Assembly: GCF_023845585.1 (NCBI RefSeq)
Contig: NZ_JAMQHS010000003.1
Coordinates: forward strand, 1 to 64,000
Reading direction: 5' to 3'
Length of the DNA stretch: 64,000 nt
Source of the DNA: Clostridium sp. CMCC3677
GTDB taxonomy: Bacteria > Bacillota > Clostridia > Clostridiales > Clostridiaceae
Below the pieces are notes generated by a model that saw nothing but the letters and a program-made list of their open reading frames with translations, was not told the DNA's origin and did not search any database. Numbering within the stretch: position 1 is the first letter of the stretch; every line of letters starts with the position of its first letter. Below are positions 1 to 8,859 of the stretch, piece after piece. Made by a program: the position numbers and the translations under genes.

Positions 1-136
1 TATAGTCCCATTTTAGCTTGCTCCCAATATAAAATTGAGACAAGCAGTAAATGTGACAATATTCATTAAGAATTCTCAAAGTCCAATTACAATGCCACTT
101 TACCTATTGCATATATCAACACGCATTTAAAACATA
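1..136. mobile_element. MITE-like inverted-repeat element, copy A (cut by window edge)
   Basis: Reverse-oriented copy of the element seen complete at 19974-20246 and 10808-10948. Bases 81-136 match the inverted terminal part (a GTCCAATTACAATGCC block, then a TIR ending near TTTAAAAC), and bases 1-60 match part of the internal cassette of the 20 kb copy. About 80 bases of that cassette are missing here. The other terminus lies beyond base 1. No coding sequence. The rest of 137-328 shows nothing recognisable. Confidence 0.7.
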
Positions 137-328
137 TCCTAATTTTAATTTTTTCATTGTTGGTTTTCAGAAAAATTTAAATGTTTTAGAAAATATTAAT
201 CACAAAAATAAGTATGAATTAAATAAAATAGGGGCATAATAAAATTAATCCTTATTTATATATAATAAAAATTTAGTCTCTTATAGTTAGTACTATTTAC
301 TTGTTAACTTTTTAAAATACTTATAAAA

Positions 329-370
329 ACAAGGGTATAAGAAAATAAAATATACTTTCTTATACCCTGT
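329..370 (-). terminator. Terminator of the D/K/E-rich lipoprotein gene
   Basis: A 13-bp perfect stem (332-344 with 356-368) and an 11-base loop, with A-rich flank on the left and T-rich flank on the right, so it can act in both directions. It lies about 60 bases after the stop codon of the minus-strand lipoprotein gene. Confidence 0.8.
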
Positions 371-428
371 TTTTCATTATTAGCTCTGTTTTATATAAAT
401 GTACTACCAAAACATAACATTTATGTTT

Positions 429-950
429 TTATTTCTTTCCAAATCTATCAAGTGCATTTTGTAAATTTTCAATTTGTAATTCAAATTGATCTTTTAAATC
501 TGTCACCTCTGTTTTATCAATAATGTCCTCATCTTTTTTATCTTCAATTTTATCTTTAGCTTCATCAACATTATCTTTAAGTTCGTCTAATTTGTCTGTT
601 ATTTCATCGAATTTATCCTTTAAGTCTTCACTCTTTCCTTCTAGGTCAGCTTGATTTAATTTATCTGTTAATTCATCAGCTTTATCTGCGAATTCTTTCA
701 TAATTCTTTCTTTATCTTCATCAAACTCGTCCATTTTATCTGCTATTTCAGATGGAGTATCTCTTAATTTGTCTTTTAATTCTTGAATGTCATCTGAATC
801 AAATATATCATCAACCTTTTCTGAAGATGGTGTTTCATCTTCTGATTGTTTTACAGTCAAAACATAATCATCCTGTAAATTACACCCTATTAGACTAAAT
901 CCCAAAATAAAAATTAAACCCATAGATATTATTAAATTTCTTTTTTTCAT
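429..950 (-). CDS. Predicted lipoprotein with a charged coiled-coil body
   Basis: A 173-residue protein with a lipoprotein signal peptide: basic start, hydrophobic core and a LIGC lipobox with the lipidated Cys near residue 23. The rest is almost wholly Asp/Glu/Lys/Leu in heptad spacing (repeated D-K-L-D-E-L type units, about residues 55-170), which predicts a long surface-anchored coiled coil. No catalytic motif is visible. It is monocistronic, with its own terminator, and the start has an AGGTGA ribosome site. I do not recognise a named family; such proteins can be structural spacers or apolipophorin-like helical bundles, but function is unknown. Confidence 0.75.
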   Translation of the reverse strand: MKKRNLIISMGLIFILGFSLIGCNLQDDYVLTVKQSEDETPSSEKVDDIFDSDDIQELKDKLRDTPSEIADKMDEFDEDKERIMKEFADKADELTDKLNQADLEGKSEDLKDKFDEITDKLDELKDNVDEAKDKIEDKKDEDIIDKTEVTDLKDQFELQIENLQNALDRFGKK

Positions 951-1077
951 TTATTCACCTCAAACAAAAACTTATAATTTTCATATGTATTTTACTTATG
1001 TATCATATTTTAATACTTTTGTATCTTTTATTCAATGTTTTTAGACTAATCAGTACTAAAAAAATAAAAACAAGCAC

Positions 1078-1105
1078 CTCAAAATGATTTCATAATCATT
1101 TAGAG
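1078..1105 (-). terminator. Terminator of the dicarboxylate symporter gene
   Basis: Imperfect hairpin CTCAAAATGATT / AATCATTTAGAG just after the symporter stop codon, followed on the minus strand by a U-rich run (AAAAAAATAAAAA on the plus strand). Confidence 0.65.
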
Positions 1106-1126
1106 ATACTTTATTTTAACATATAT

Positions 1127-2419
1127 TTATAAAGCTTCTATAATATTTTCATCTATAACTTCGTCTTCATTTTCAAATATTTCTTCATTAAATTCACCTT
1201 CTTGTTTTGCTACTATGGTTGTACAAATAGCATCACCTGTAATATTAACAGCAGTTCTAGTCATATCTAATATTCTATCTATGCCCATGATTAAAGCTAT
1301 ACCTTCTACAGGTAAATTTACTGAATTAAATACCATTGATAATGTAATAAGTCCAACACCCGGCACTCCTGCTGTTCCTATAGATGCTAATGTTGCAGTA
1401 AGTATTACTGTTATATAGTCATTTATACCAAGATTTATTCCAAATGCTTGTGCTACAAATACAACAGCAACTCCTTGCATTATTGCTGTTCCATCCATAT
1501 TTATAGTTGCTCCTAACGGTATAGTAAAAGATGAAATTTTCTTAGATACACCAATCTTTTTACTCAGTGTATCTATTGATAAAGGAATAGTCGCATTTGA
1601 TGTTGCCGTAGAAAATGCGAAACTCATTACTGGTGCAAATTTCTTAAGAAACTTTATAGGGCTAAGATTAGAAAATCCTTTTAGCATTATCATATATGTT
1701 CCTAAACATTGTAATGCTAAAGCTAAGAAAACAGCACTCATATACTTTAACATAGGCGTGAATGCATCCCATCCAATAGTTGCAAATGTAGTTGCTATCA
1801 AGCAAAAAACTCCTATAGGTGCAACTTCCATAACTATCATTGTCATTTTCATCATTATTTCATTACTTGCCTTAAAGAAATCAGCTACTATTTCTGTTTT
1901 TTTCCCTAAAGTAGCTAAAATAATTCCTACCATCATCGCAAAAAATATTATTTGAAGCATATTTCCTTCTGCTAATGCATTTATTGGATTTATTGGAATT
2001 ATATCTAAAATCACATCAGAAAATGCTTTACTTTCAGCTATAGTTGGTTCAGTTATTTGAATACTAGACATATCAAGACCTATTCCAGGATTTATAAGTT
2101 TTCCAACACTAATAGCTATAGTTACAGCAATTGCTGTAGTAGCTATATAAAATGCCATTGTCTTTATACCAACTTTTCCAAGCTTCTTAGTATCACCTAT
2201 TGCTAAACTACCACATACTAGTGAACAAAACACCAACGGTACTACAAGCATTTGCATTGCCCTTAAGAATCCTTTTCCTAATATCTTAAATACCCCATCA
2301 ATTAAGATAACATCTCTAATCGTTCCTTTTGGAACAAAGTTATATAAAATTATACCACAGATTGCTCCAAGTATTAACGCAATAAATACCTTTGTAGTCA
2401 AACCTAATTTATTTTTCAT
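1127..2419 (-). CDS. Dicarboxylate/amino acid:cation symporter (DAACS family)
   Basis: A 430-residue polytopic membrane protein of the GltP/DctA family, which couples uptake of glutamate, aspartate or C4-dicarboxylates to Na+ or H+. The family hairpin and motif region is clear: an SFAFSTATSNATIP serine-rich re-entrant loop in the second half, NMDGTAIMQG (TM7) and SIGTAGVPG (second hairpin). Length is normal for the family. The tail is unusually acidic (last ~25 residues, mostly Glu/Asp/Asn). Preceded by a GGGGGG ribosome site and followed by its own terminator, so probably monocistronic. The substrate cannot be fixed from sequence; glutamate/aspartate or succinate are the likely options. Confidence 0.9.
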   Translation of the reverse strand: MKNKLGLTTKVFIALILGAICGIILYNFVPKGTIRDVILIDGVFKILGKGFLRAMQMLVVPLVFCSLVCGSLAIGDTKKLGKVGIKTMAFYIATTAIAVTIAISVGKLINPGIGLDMSSIQITEPTIAESKAFSDVILDIIPINPINALAEGNMLQIIFFAMMVGIILATLGKKTEIVADFFKASNEIMMKMTMIVMEVAPIGVFCLIATTFATIGWDAFTPMLKYMSAVFLALALQCLGTYMIMLKGFSNLSPIKFLKKFAPVMSFAFSTATSNATIPLSIDTLSKKIGVSKKISSFTIPLGATINMDGTAIMQGVAVVFVAQAFGINLGINDYITVILTATLASIGTAGVPGVGLITLSMVFNSVNLPVEGIALIMGIDRILDMTRTAVNITGDAICTTIVAKQEGEFNEEIFENEDEVIDENIIEAL

Positions 2420-2620
2420 AAAGTCCCCCCAATCATTTGAAAATGAATTATAAAATTATTTTCTTGCATTTGTTATATTTATATTATATTCTACAGTTCA
2501 AAGATTGTCCATATATTTGTGAGTTTATCTACTTATATCATATTAAATTTTTTAATAGTATATAATATTTTTTGTAATTTTATGAATAAACTACAATTCA
2601 CTTATTCATTTTACATACTT

Positions 2621-2713
2621 TTGACACAATTGAATTTTATTATATAAAATAATTCACATTAAATCTAAAGTTTATATGCAGGATCTACATGTTCTAAAAG
2701 TTTAGATTTTTTT
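2621..2713 (+). ncRNA. Possible small RNA with promoter and terminator
   Basis: In the 424-base gap between two minus-strand genes, the plus strand has TTGACA (2621-2626), a 16-base spacer and TATAAA (2643-2648). A 9-bp stem AAATCTAAA (2661-2669) / TTTAGATTT (2701-2709) follows, ending in seven T. Transcription would start near 2655 and give an RNA of about 55 nt that is nearly all hairpin. No open reading frame or plus-strand gene follows. No known RNA family is recognised, and the rest of 2420-2795 holds nothing else I can support. Confidence 0.4.
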
Positions 2714-2795
2714 CTTTACATCTTATTTTTCCTCTTTAATTTAAAATTAAAGCTCTCCGAACTTATATTTGCTCAAATTTTATGTAACAAAAAAA

Positions 2796-2821
2796 GCATA
2801 TTAGGTGGCAACCTAATATGC
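2796..2821 (-). terminator. Terminator of the nfeD-stomatin operon
   Basis: Perfect 11-bp stem GCATATTAGGT / ACCTAATATGC with a GGCA tetraloop, then a U run on the minus strand (AAAAAAA on the plus strand). It lies 23 bases after the stomatin stop. Confidence 0.9.
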
Positions 2822-2843
2822 CTAAAATAAATTCTATAAATTT

Positions 2844-3800
2844 TTAATCATTCTTCTTTTTAGAAACATCTTTTAATGTATCTGCAATTGCAGCTATACT
2901 TCCAAGTGATGATAAAGTTTCATTTGGTAATATAAGCTTATTTGCTGGGTTTAACGCCATTTCTTTAAGAGCTTCAACTTGCTTTAAGGCAATAACTGTT
3001 TCATTAGTCCCAGATTCAATAATCGCAGTATTAACTTTTCTTATCGCTTCTGATTCTGCAATGGCTATTTGTTCAATTGCTTTAGCTTTACCTTCTGCTT
3101 CAAGTAATTGAGATTCTTTTAAACCTTCTGCTCTTCTAATATTAGCTTCCTTTTCTGCTTCAGCTTTAAGTATTTGAGATTGCTTTTCTCCTTCAGCTTT
3201 TTCTATTTGAGATTGTCTAAGCCCCTCTGCTTGAAGTATCATAGCTCTCTTATCTCTTTCAGCTCTCATTTGCTTTTCCATAGCTTGTTGAATTTCAGCA
3301 GGTGGTATAATATTCTTTATTTCAACGCTTAAAATCTTTATACCATATGCATCAGTAACTTCATCTATTATACTTAAAAGGTTTTGGTTTATTGAATCTC
3401 TACCACTTAGTATTTCATCCAAACTCATATTACCTAGAATATTTCTTATATTTGTTGTTGCTGAATAAACTATACCTGATTTATAATCCTCTATGTTGTA
3501 TACTGCATCTTTAGCATTTAACATTTTAAAGAATATTACGTTATCAACTGAAATTTTTACATTGTCTTTAGTAATAACTGATTGTGGTGGTACATCTAAA
3601 ATTTGTTGTTTTGTTGAAACTTTTCTTCTAACAAAATCAACAAAAGGTATTAAGAAATGCCATCCTGGTTCCAATACTCTACTGAATTGTCCAAATCTTT
3701 CTACAATACATAAATACCCTGTATTTACTACTTTTATTGACGAAAATATTGTAAATATTATAAATATTAATATTAGTGGTGTTCCTATAAGTCTAAACAT
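2844..3800 (-). CDS. SPFH/stomatin-like membrane scaffold protein
   Basis: A 318-residue stomatin/prohibitin-family protein. One N-terminal membrane helix (about residues 5-24) leads into the SPFH (band 7) domain with the family signature ERFGQFSRVLEPGWHFLIPF (about 34-53). A long Ala/Glu/Lys coiled coil (about 190-265) follows, made of roughly 12-residue AEG/AEAEK repeats. Such proteins oligomerise at the membrane as flotillin/stomatin platforms. The upstream gene encodes an NfeD protein and overlaps this one by 8 bases; NfeD-stomatin gene pairs are a widely conserved operon. No protease domain is present, so this is the scaffold partner only. Confidence 0.9.
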   Translation of the reverse strand: MFRLIGTPLILIFIIFTIFSSIKVVNTGYLCIVERFGQFSRVLEPGWHFLIPFVDFVRRKVSTKQQILDVPPQSVITKDNVKISVDNVIFFKMLNAKDAVYNIEDYKSGIVYSATTNIRNILGNMSLDEILSGRDSINQNLLSIIDEVTDAYGIKILSVEIKNIIPPAEIQQAMEKQMRAERDKRAMILQAEGLRQSQIEKAEGEKQSQILKAEAEKEANIRRAEGLKESQLLEAEGKAKAIEQIAIAESEAIRKVNTAIIESGTNETVIALKQVEALKEMALNPANKLILPNETLSSLGSIAAIADTLKDVSKKKND

Positions 3801-4236
3801 TTTTGTTTTCCTCCTCTAACTTTTTAATTCTAAATTTTGCTCCATCAATGCTTGTAATAATGAACCTTTCGCCTGCCTGAATATTCTGCCCTTCATTAAC
3901 TACAGTCCAATATATTCCATTGATTTTTAAGGTTGCTTTTTGGTCTATATTTTCTTCTGCTGTTATAACTTTGCCTATATATGTCTCTTCCATAAGCGGT
4001 ATTCTATGTTCTGAGTTTTTATATTTCTTTCTTATCCATGGATATCCTATTGATATTGATATTATTCCTACTATTAAAAATATTATTACTTGCAACAAAA
4101 AAGTAGCTTTCAATCCAGCTGCAAAAATTGCTGTAAGTGCTCCTATGGAAAACCATACAAATAAAAAACTGCTGGTAAAAACATCAATCACAAATGCTGC
4201 AACCGCAATCACAATCCAGAAGATTATACTTCCCAT
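3793..4236 (-). CDS. NfeD family membrane protein
   Basis: A short NfeD protein of 147 residues: two hydrophobic segments in the first ~75 residues (the middle one after SSFLFVWFSIGAL), then a C-terminal OB-fold NfeD domain (about 85-145, with the segment G-x-VITAEENI and a closing basic helix). It lacks the ClpP-like protease domain of long NfeD proteins. The start is taken at the ATG with AAGGGGTG about nine bases upstream; an in-frame GTG three codons earlier lies inside that ribosome site. It is co-transcribed with the stomatin gene, which it overlaps, and probably interacts with it. Confidence 0.88.
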   Translation of the reverse strand: MGSIIFWIVIAVAAFVIDVFTSSFLFVWFSIGALTAIFAAGLKATFLLQVIIFLIVGIISISIGYPWIRKKYKNSEHRIPLMEETYIGKVITAEENIDQKATLKINGIYWTVVNEGQNIQAGERFIITSIDGAKFRIKKLEEENKNV

Positions 4237-4538
4237 CACCTTCACCCCTTTTCTTTTATTTCCTAAATTTCTTAATATTAGTATACCATTAATTAATATG
4301 CAACAATTAATTATTTAAGATAACTCTATTATACAGTATTAATTACTTTATTACAACATATTTCTTATCTTTTAAGCAATTATTTACCATCCCTTACTTT
4401 TCTTTAAAATACCATATATACTATTATCGAACATATTCCAATTGATTTTATATAATTTTCAGCATATTATGATTATATATACAAATGCTATTTGGTTATA
4501 CTAAAAGCATATACTAAAAAAATTGGAGTTGATCTAAT

Positions 4539-6437
4539 ATGGATTTTATAAAAATTGCATCCGCATGTCCAAAAACTAAAGTTGGAGATATCAATTATAA
4601 TATATCTAATATTTTGAAATGTATAGATGATGCTAAAAGTAATAATAGTAAATTTATAGTTTTTCCAGAACTTTGTGTAACTTCATATACATGTGGAGAT
4701 TTATTCTTAAATGATACTTTATTAAACAAATCAATAACTGGAATAAATCAAATATTAAATGCTACAGAAAATTGTGATATGTTAATTGCGCTTGGAGCAC
4801 CACTACTTATAAATAGTGTGCTTTATAATTGTGCCTATTTGCTTTTCAAAGGTAAAATATTAGGTATAGTTCCTAAATCATATATACCCAACTATAGTGA
4901 ATTTTATGAAAAAAGATGGTTTACAGAAGGACTTTCTTTAGAAACGCAAGAAATAGATTTACCTATTCAAAAAAATGTACCTTTCGGAACAAATCTCATC
5001 TTTTCTTCTCAAATAGCTAATTTCGGAGTTGAAATATGTGAAGACTTATGGGTAACTATACCTCCTAGTTCATACCTCTCTTTATTAGGTGCACATATAA
5101 TAGGAAATTTATCTGCTTCAAATGAATTAGTAAGCAAAAAAGATTATAGAAAAAGTCTTGTTTCAAATCAAAGTGCTAGATGTCTTTGTAGTTATGTATA
5201 TTCTTCTGCCGGAGTGCATGAATCCTCTACAGATTTATTATTCAGTGGACATTTAATGATAAGTGAAAATGGTTCTATTTTAAAAGAAAATGAAAGATTC
5301 CAAAGAGAAAATGAAGTTATTTACTCTTGTGTAGATATTTTTAAACTTAAATCTGAAAGACTAAAAAACCTTAGCTTTAGAGATGCTACTAAATTCACAG
5401 GAAAAAAACCTCATATAATAAACTTTAAATTTGGCTGTACTAATATTAGTCACTTTGACAGATTTATAGATAAACATCCATTTGTACCATCATCTAAAAT
5501 AGAGCGTGAAGAAAGATGTAAGGAAATATTTAATATCCAAAGTGCTGCTTTAGCTAAAAGATTTGAACATACAAGTTCTAAAAAAGCTGTAATTGGAATA
5601 TCTGGAGGATTAGACTCTACCCTTGCACTTCTTGTTATAGTTAAAACATTCGAACTACTTAACTTAGATAAAAGTAATATAGTTACTATAACAATGCCTG
5701 GTTTTGGAACAACAGATAGAACTTATAACAATGCATTAACTTTATGCAAAGAATTAAATTGTGATTTAAGGGAAATAAATATAGTAGATGCTTCTCTTCA
5801 ACATTTTAAAGACATAGGACATGATAAAAATATTCATGACGTTACTTATGAAAATGTTCAAGCAAGAGAAAGAACTCAAATTTTAATGGATTTAGCTAAT
5901 AAAGAACAAGGTCTTTTAATAGGAACTGGTGATTTATCCGAGCTAGCCCTTGGATGGTGTACTTATAACGGTGATCACATGTCAATGTATTCAGTAAATC
6001 CATCTATACCAAAAACATTAGTTAGATATTTGGTTAGATATGTTGCTGAAAAGGAATCTAACGCAGAAGTTAGTAAAACACTTATTGATATCTTAGATAC
6101 TCCTGTAAGTCCAGAATTACTTCCTAAAGATGCAAATGGAGAAATTTCGCAAAAGACTGAAGATATAGTAGGACCTTACGAACTTCATGATTTCTTCCTA
6201 TATAACTTTATAAAGCATGGATCATCAAAAGATAGAATTTTATTTTTGGCTAAAGAAGCATTTAAAGATGATTATAGTGATGAAGAAATTGAAAAATGGC
6301 TTAATAAATTTATGTGGAGATTTTTCACTCAACAATTTAAAAGAAGCGCTTTACCAGATGGTCCAAAGGTGGGAAGTATCTCTTTAAGTCCTAGAGGAGA
6401 TTGGAGAATGCCTTCAGATGCAGAACCTTGGAAATAA
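4539..6437 (+). CDS. nadE: Glutamine-dependent NAD+ synthetase
   Basis: A 632-residue two-domain enzyme that amidates nicotinic acid adenine dinucleotide to NAD+. The N-terminal nitrilase-fold glutaminase has the Glu-Lys-Cys triad visible as FPEL (Glu44), VPKSY (Lys113) and GVEICEDLW (Cys167). The C-terminal NAD synthase domain has the PP-loop GISGGLDS at about residues 352-359. Glutamine-derived ammonia is channelled between them. Length matches the long glutamine-dependent form, unlike short ammonia-dependent NadE. It stands alone, divergent from the NfeD operon; only a weak AT-only hairpin follows the stop. Confidence 0.95.
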   Translation: MDFIKIASACPKTKVGDINYNISNILKCIDDAKSNNSKFIVFPELCVTSYTCGDLFLNDTLLNKSITGINQILNATENCDMLIALGAPLLINSVLYNCAYLLFKGKILGIVPKSYIPNYSEFYEKRWFTEGLSLETQEIDLPIQKNVPFGTNLIFSSQIANFGVEICEDLWVTIPPSSYLSLLGAHIIGNLSASNELVSKKDYRKSLVSNQSARCLCSYVYSSAGVHESSTDLLFSGHLMISENGSILKENERFQRENEVIYSCVDIFKLKSERLKNLSFRDATKFTGKKPHIINFKFGCTNISHFDRFIDKHPFVPSSKIEREERCKEIFNIQSAALAKRFEHTSSKKAVIGISGGLDSTLALLVIVKTFELLNLDKSNIVTITMPGFGTTDRTYNNALTLCKELNCDLREINIVDASLQHFKDIGHDKNIHDVTYENVQARERTQILMDLANKEQGLLIGTGDLSELALGWCTYNGDHMSMYSVNPSIPKTLVRYLVRYVAEKESNAEVSKTLIDILDTPVSPELLPKDANGEISQKTEDIVGPYELHDFFLYNFIKHGSSKDRILFLAKEAFKDDYSDEEIEKWLNKFMWRFFTQQFKRSALPDGPKVGSISLSPRGDWRMPSDAEPWK

Positions 6438-6589
6438 TTATAAATTAATCAATATTTTTATAATTATGTTATTAATCTAGTAATAAATAGAGACTTTTTA
6501 TGCTTAACTATAGAAATTTTGTTTTAGTAGTGTTAGAATAAAATGTATTAAATAAAGGCAATAAGCCTATAGATATGGAGGAATGTACA

Positions 6590-7618
6590 ATGGGGAAAAA
6601 AGTTGATATGGATTGGGGTAAACTAGGATTTAGTTACATAAAAACAGATTATCGTTATATTTCAACTTGGAAAGATGGTAAATGGGATGATGGTAAGCTT
6701 GTAGAAGATAATATGCTTAAAATGAGTGAAGCTTCTACTGTTCTTCATTATGGTCAAAGTTCTTTTGAAGGATTAAAAGCTTATACAACAAAAGAAGGGA
6801 AAATACAATTATTCAGACCTAATAGAAATGCTGCTCGTATGAATGAAAGTTGTGATAAACTTCTTATGCCAAATATTCCTGAAGAAAAATTTATAGACGC
6901 ATGTATGCAAGTTGTTAAAGCTAACGAACATTTTGTTCCACCATACGGTACTGGTGCAACTTTATATATTAGACCTGTTATAATGGGAGTTGGAGATAAT
7001 ATCGGCGTAAAGCCAGCATCTGAATATATTTTTACAGTATTTTGTATGCCAGTAGGACCTTACTTCTCTGGTGGATTAAAACCTTGTAACTTTATCGTTC
7101 AAGATGAATTTGATAGAGCCGCTCCACACGGTACTGGAAAACAAAAAGTTGGTGGTAATTATGCAGCCTCTCTTGAAGCTCATAAAAAAGCTACCGATGC
7201 TGGATATGCAGATTGTATTTATTTAGATCCTACTACCCACACAAAAATCGATGAAGTTGGGGCTGCAAACTTTATAGGAATAACTAAAAATAATGAATTT
7301 GTAACACCTAAATCTTCATCAATATTACCTAGTATAACAAAATATTCTTTACTTTATATAGCTGAACATTATTTAAATATGCCAGTATATGAAAGAGAAG
7401 TTTTTGTTGATCAATTAGATGAATTTGCAGAAGCTGGTGCTTGTGGTACTGCTGCTGTAATAACTCCAATTGGGGCTATAGATTATAACAGAAAGAGATT
7501 TGTGTTCCATAGCGAAACTGAAGTTGGACCTACAATAAAGAAATTATATGAAATACTTTCTGGAATCCAAACAGGTGATGTAGAAGCTCCTGAAGGATGG
7601 ATATACGAAGTTAAATAG
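6590..7618 (+). CDS. ilvE: Branched-chain amino acid aminotransferase
   Basis: A 342-residue fold-type IV PLP aminotransferase of the longer, BCAT-type group. It interconverts Leu/Ile/Val and their 2-oxo acids with glutamate. Visible motifs: [13 protein letters not shown] (about 50-62), [23 protein letters not shown] with the PLP-binding Lys (about 185), and [13 protein letters not shown] near the C terminus. An earlier in-frame ATG at 6575 overlaps the GGAGG ribosome site (6577-6581), so the ATG at 6590, eight bases downstream, is the better start. No T-box or other leader RNA is recognisable upstream. A strong terminator follows. Confidence 0.95.
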   Translation: MGKKVDMDWGKLGFSYIKTDYRYISTWKDGKWDDGKLVEDNMLKMSEASTVLHYGQSSFEGLKAYTTKEGKIQLFRPNRNAARMNESCDKLLMPNIPEEKFIDACMQVVKANEHFVPPYGTGATLYIRPVIMGVGDNIGVKPASEYIFTVFCMPVGPYFSGGLKPCNFIVQDEFDRAAPHGTGKQKVGGNYAASLEAHKKATDAGYADCIYLDPTTHTKIDEVGAANFIGITKNNEFVTPKSSSILPSITKYSLLYIAEHYLNMPVYEREVFVDQLDEFAEAGACGTAAVITPIGAIDYNRKRFVFHSETEVGPTIKKLYEILSGIQTGDVEAPEGWIYEVK

Positions 7619-7670
7619 ATTTTTAATTTATACTATATTTTAAACAAGTTTTAATATTATAGCATAAAAC

Positions 7671-7698
7671 TTTTAAAGTAAAGAAGCTTACTTTAAAA
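7671..7698. repeat. Short perfect inverted repeat after ilvE
   Basis: TTTTAAAGTAA (7671-7681) and TTACTTTAAAA (7688-7698) form an 11-bp stem with a 6-base loop. There is no U run on either side, so it is not a clear terminator. It lies between the ilvE stop and the strong hairpin at 7715-7773. Confidence 0.6.
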
Positions 7699-7714
7699 AA
7701 AGTAAAATTAAAAT

Positions 7715-7773
7715 AAAAAGCAAGGTATCCTAAAAAAATATTAATTAAAATATTTTTATCTACCTTGCTTTTT
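7715..7773. terminator. Long terminator hairpin of ilvE
   Basis: AAAAGCAAGGTA (7716-7727) pairs with TACCTTGCTTTT (7761-7772). The intervening AT-rich bases form a second, nested stem (AAAATATT / AATATTTT), so the whole is one long hairpin. A-run and T-run flanks would let it serve ilvE on the plus strand or act on both. Confidence 0.85.
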
Positions 7774-7806
7774 ATACTATTTAATTTATACTTTCCAGTA
7801 TTTATC

Positions 7807-7881
7807 ATTTTAGTATTCCTAAGTTCAATTACTTAGTCCACTTTACTTATGCATATATCAATGCACTTTTAAAACACAGCC
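7807..7881. mobile_element. MITE-like element, copy B (right half only)
   Basis: Matches the right half of the 10.8 kb copy: the TTAGTATTCCTAAGTTCAAT block, then TAGTCCACTTTACTTATGCA, and a terminus ending AAAACACAGCCC. The left half is absent; the ilvE terminator lies where it would be. It abuts the 3' end of the SDR gene (stop at 7888). Confidence 0.65.
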
Positions 7882-7887
7882 CATTAT

Positions 7888-8631
7888 TTAAATATATCCA
7901 CCATCAGCTCTTATAATTTGACCTGTTATATAAGAAGAATCATCACTACATAAAAATGAAACTATTTTTCCAATTTCATTTGCATTTCCAAATCTCATCA
8001 TTGGAATTTCTTCCTCTAATGCTTTTTTATCATCACCTTGTAAAAAAGCATTCATTTGTGTATCTATAACTCCTGGTGCAACACAATTTACCCTTATATT
8101 AGATGCTGCTACTTCTTTTGCTAAGGATTTCGTAAATAGATTTATTCCACCTTTTGTAGTAGAATAAACCACTTCACACGAAGCTCCCACTTCCCCCCAC
8201 ATAGATGAAATATTTACGATTGATCCATATTGTCTTGATATCATATCTTTAATAACATGTTTCGTTAAATACATAGCTCCTATTAAATTTGTATTTAATA
8301 AATTATCAATATCTTCCTTAGTTAAATCCATAAATAATCCTATATTACTTTTTCCTGCATTATTAATTAATATATCTACTTTCCCAAACTTCTCTATAGT
8401 ATGTTGTACTAACTTTTCACTTTCTTCATAAGAAGATATATCACACTTATATACTGCACCATATCCACTAACATCTTTTATTTCTTGCAGTGTTTCATTT
8501 GCACCATCATCATCTTTAGAATAATTTATAATAACGCTTGCGCCTTCTTTTGCCAATTCTACAGCAATTCCCCTTCCAATCCCTCTTGAAGAACCAGTCA
8601 CGATTGCTATTTTCCCAACTAATTTTCCCAC
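7888..8631 (-). CDS. Short-chain dehydrogenase/reductase, FabG-like
   Basis: A 247-residue classical SDR with a Rossmann fold. Motifs: TGSSRGIG cofactor loop (about 10-17), NNAG, catalytic Ser in NISSMWGE, catalytic YSTTK (Tyr about 151), and the closing ITGQIIRADGG. It resembles 3-oxoacyl-ACP reductase and other NADP-linked reductases. The start is taken at a GTG, seven bases after GAGGAG; the upstream ATG at 8646 overlaps that ribosome site. It is not in a fatty acid operon, so a stand-alone role is likely and the substrate is unknown. Confidence 0.85.
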   Translation of the reverse strand: MGKLVGKIAIVTGSSRGIGRGIAVELAKEGASVIINYSKDDDGANETLQEIKDVSGYGAVYKCDISSYEESEKLVQHTIEKFGKVDILINNAGKSNIGLFMDLTKEDIDNLLNTNLIGAMYLTKHVIKDMISRQYGSIVNISSMWGEVGASCEVVYSTTKGGINLFTKSLAKEVAASNIRVNCVAPGVIDTQMNAFLQGDDKKALEEEIPMMRFGNANEIGKIVSFLCSDDSSYITGQIIRADGGYI

Positions 8632-8720
8632 GTTTTTTCTCCTCATCTTATCTATTTTAATACTCAGTATATTATTTTTAAAATTATCAATTTATTCAAT
8701 CGTATTTTAATTATAGCCCT

Positions 8721-8843
8721 ATATTTTTAATATGTGTAATATAATCAGTAAGTAAAATAGTTTTGCAATTTTAATATTCTTAGATTTAATTACTATAATC
8801 TACTCAATTTTACTTATACATCTATTCACACCTTCCCAAAACA
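8721..8843. mobile_element. MITE-like element, copy C (decayed)
   Basis: A degenerate copy aligned by eye to the 10.8 kb element: left TTTTAATATGTGTAATAT, middle TTCTTAGATTTAATTACT, right CAATTTTACTTATACATC ending CCCAAAAC. Many substitutions are present. It fills most of the gap between the SDR and dipeptidase genes. Confidence 0.45.
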
Positions 8844-8859
8844 TCTTCTAATATAAAGT

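Noticed and set aside
7623-7808. 61-codon minus-strand ORF after ilvE
   Set aside because: It spans two strong hairpins including the ilvE terminator, has no ribosome site and reads only Phe/Lys/Ile/Asn low complexity.
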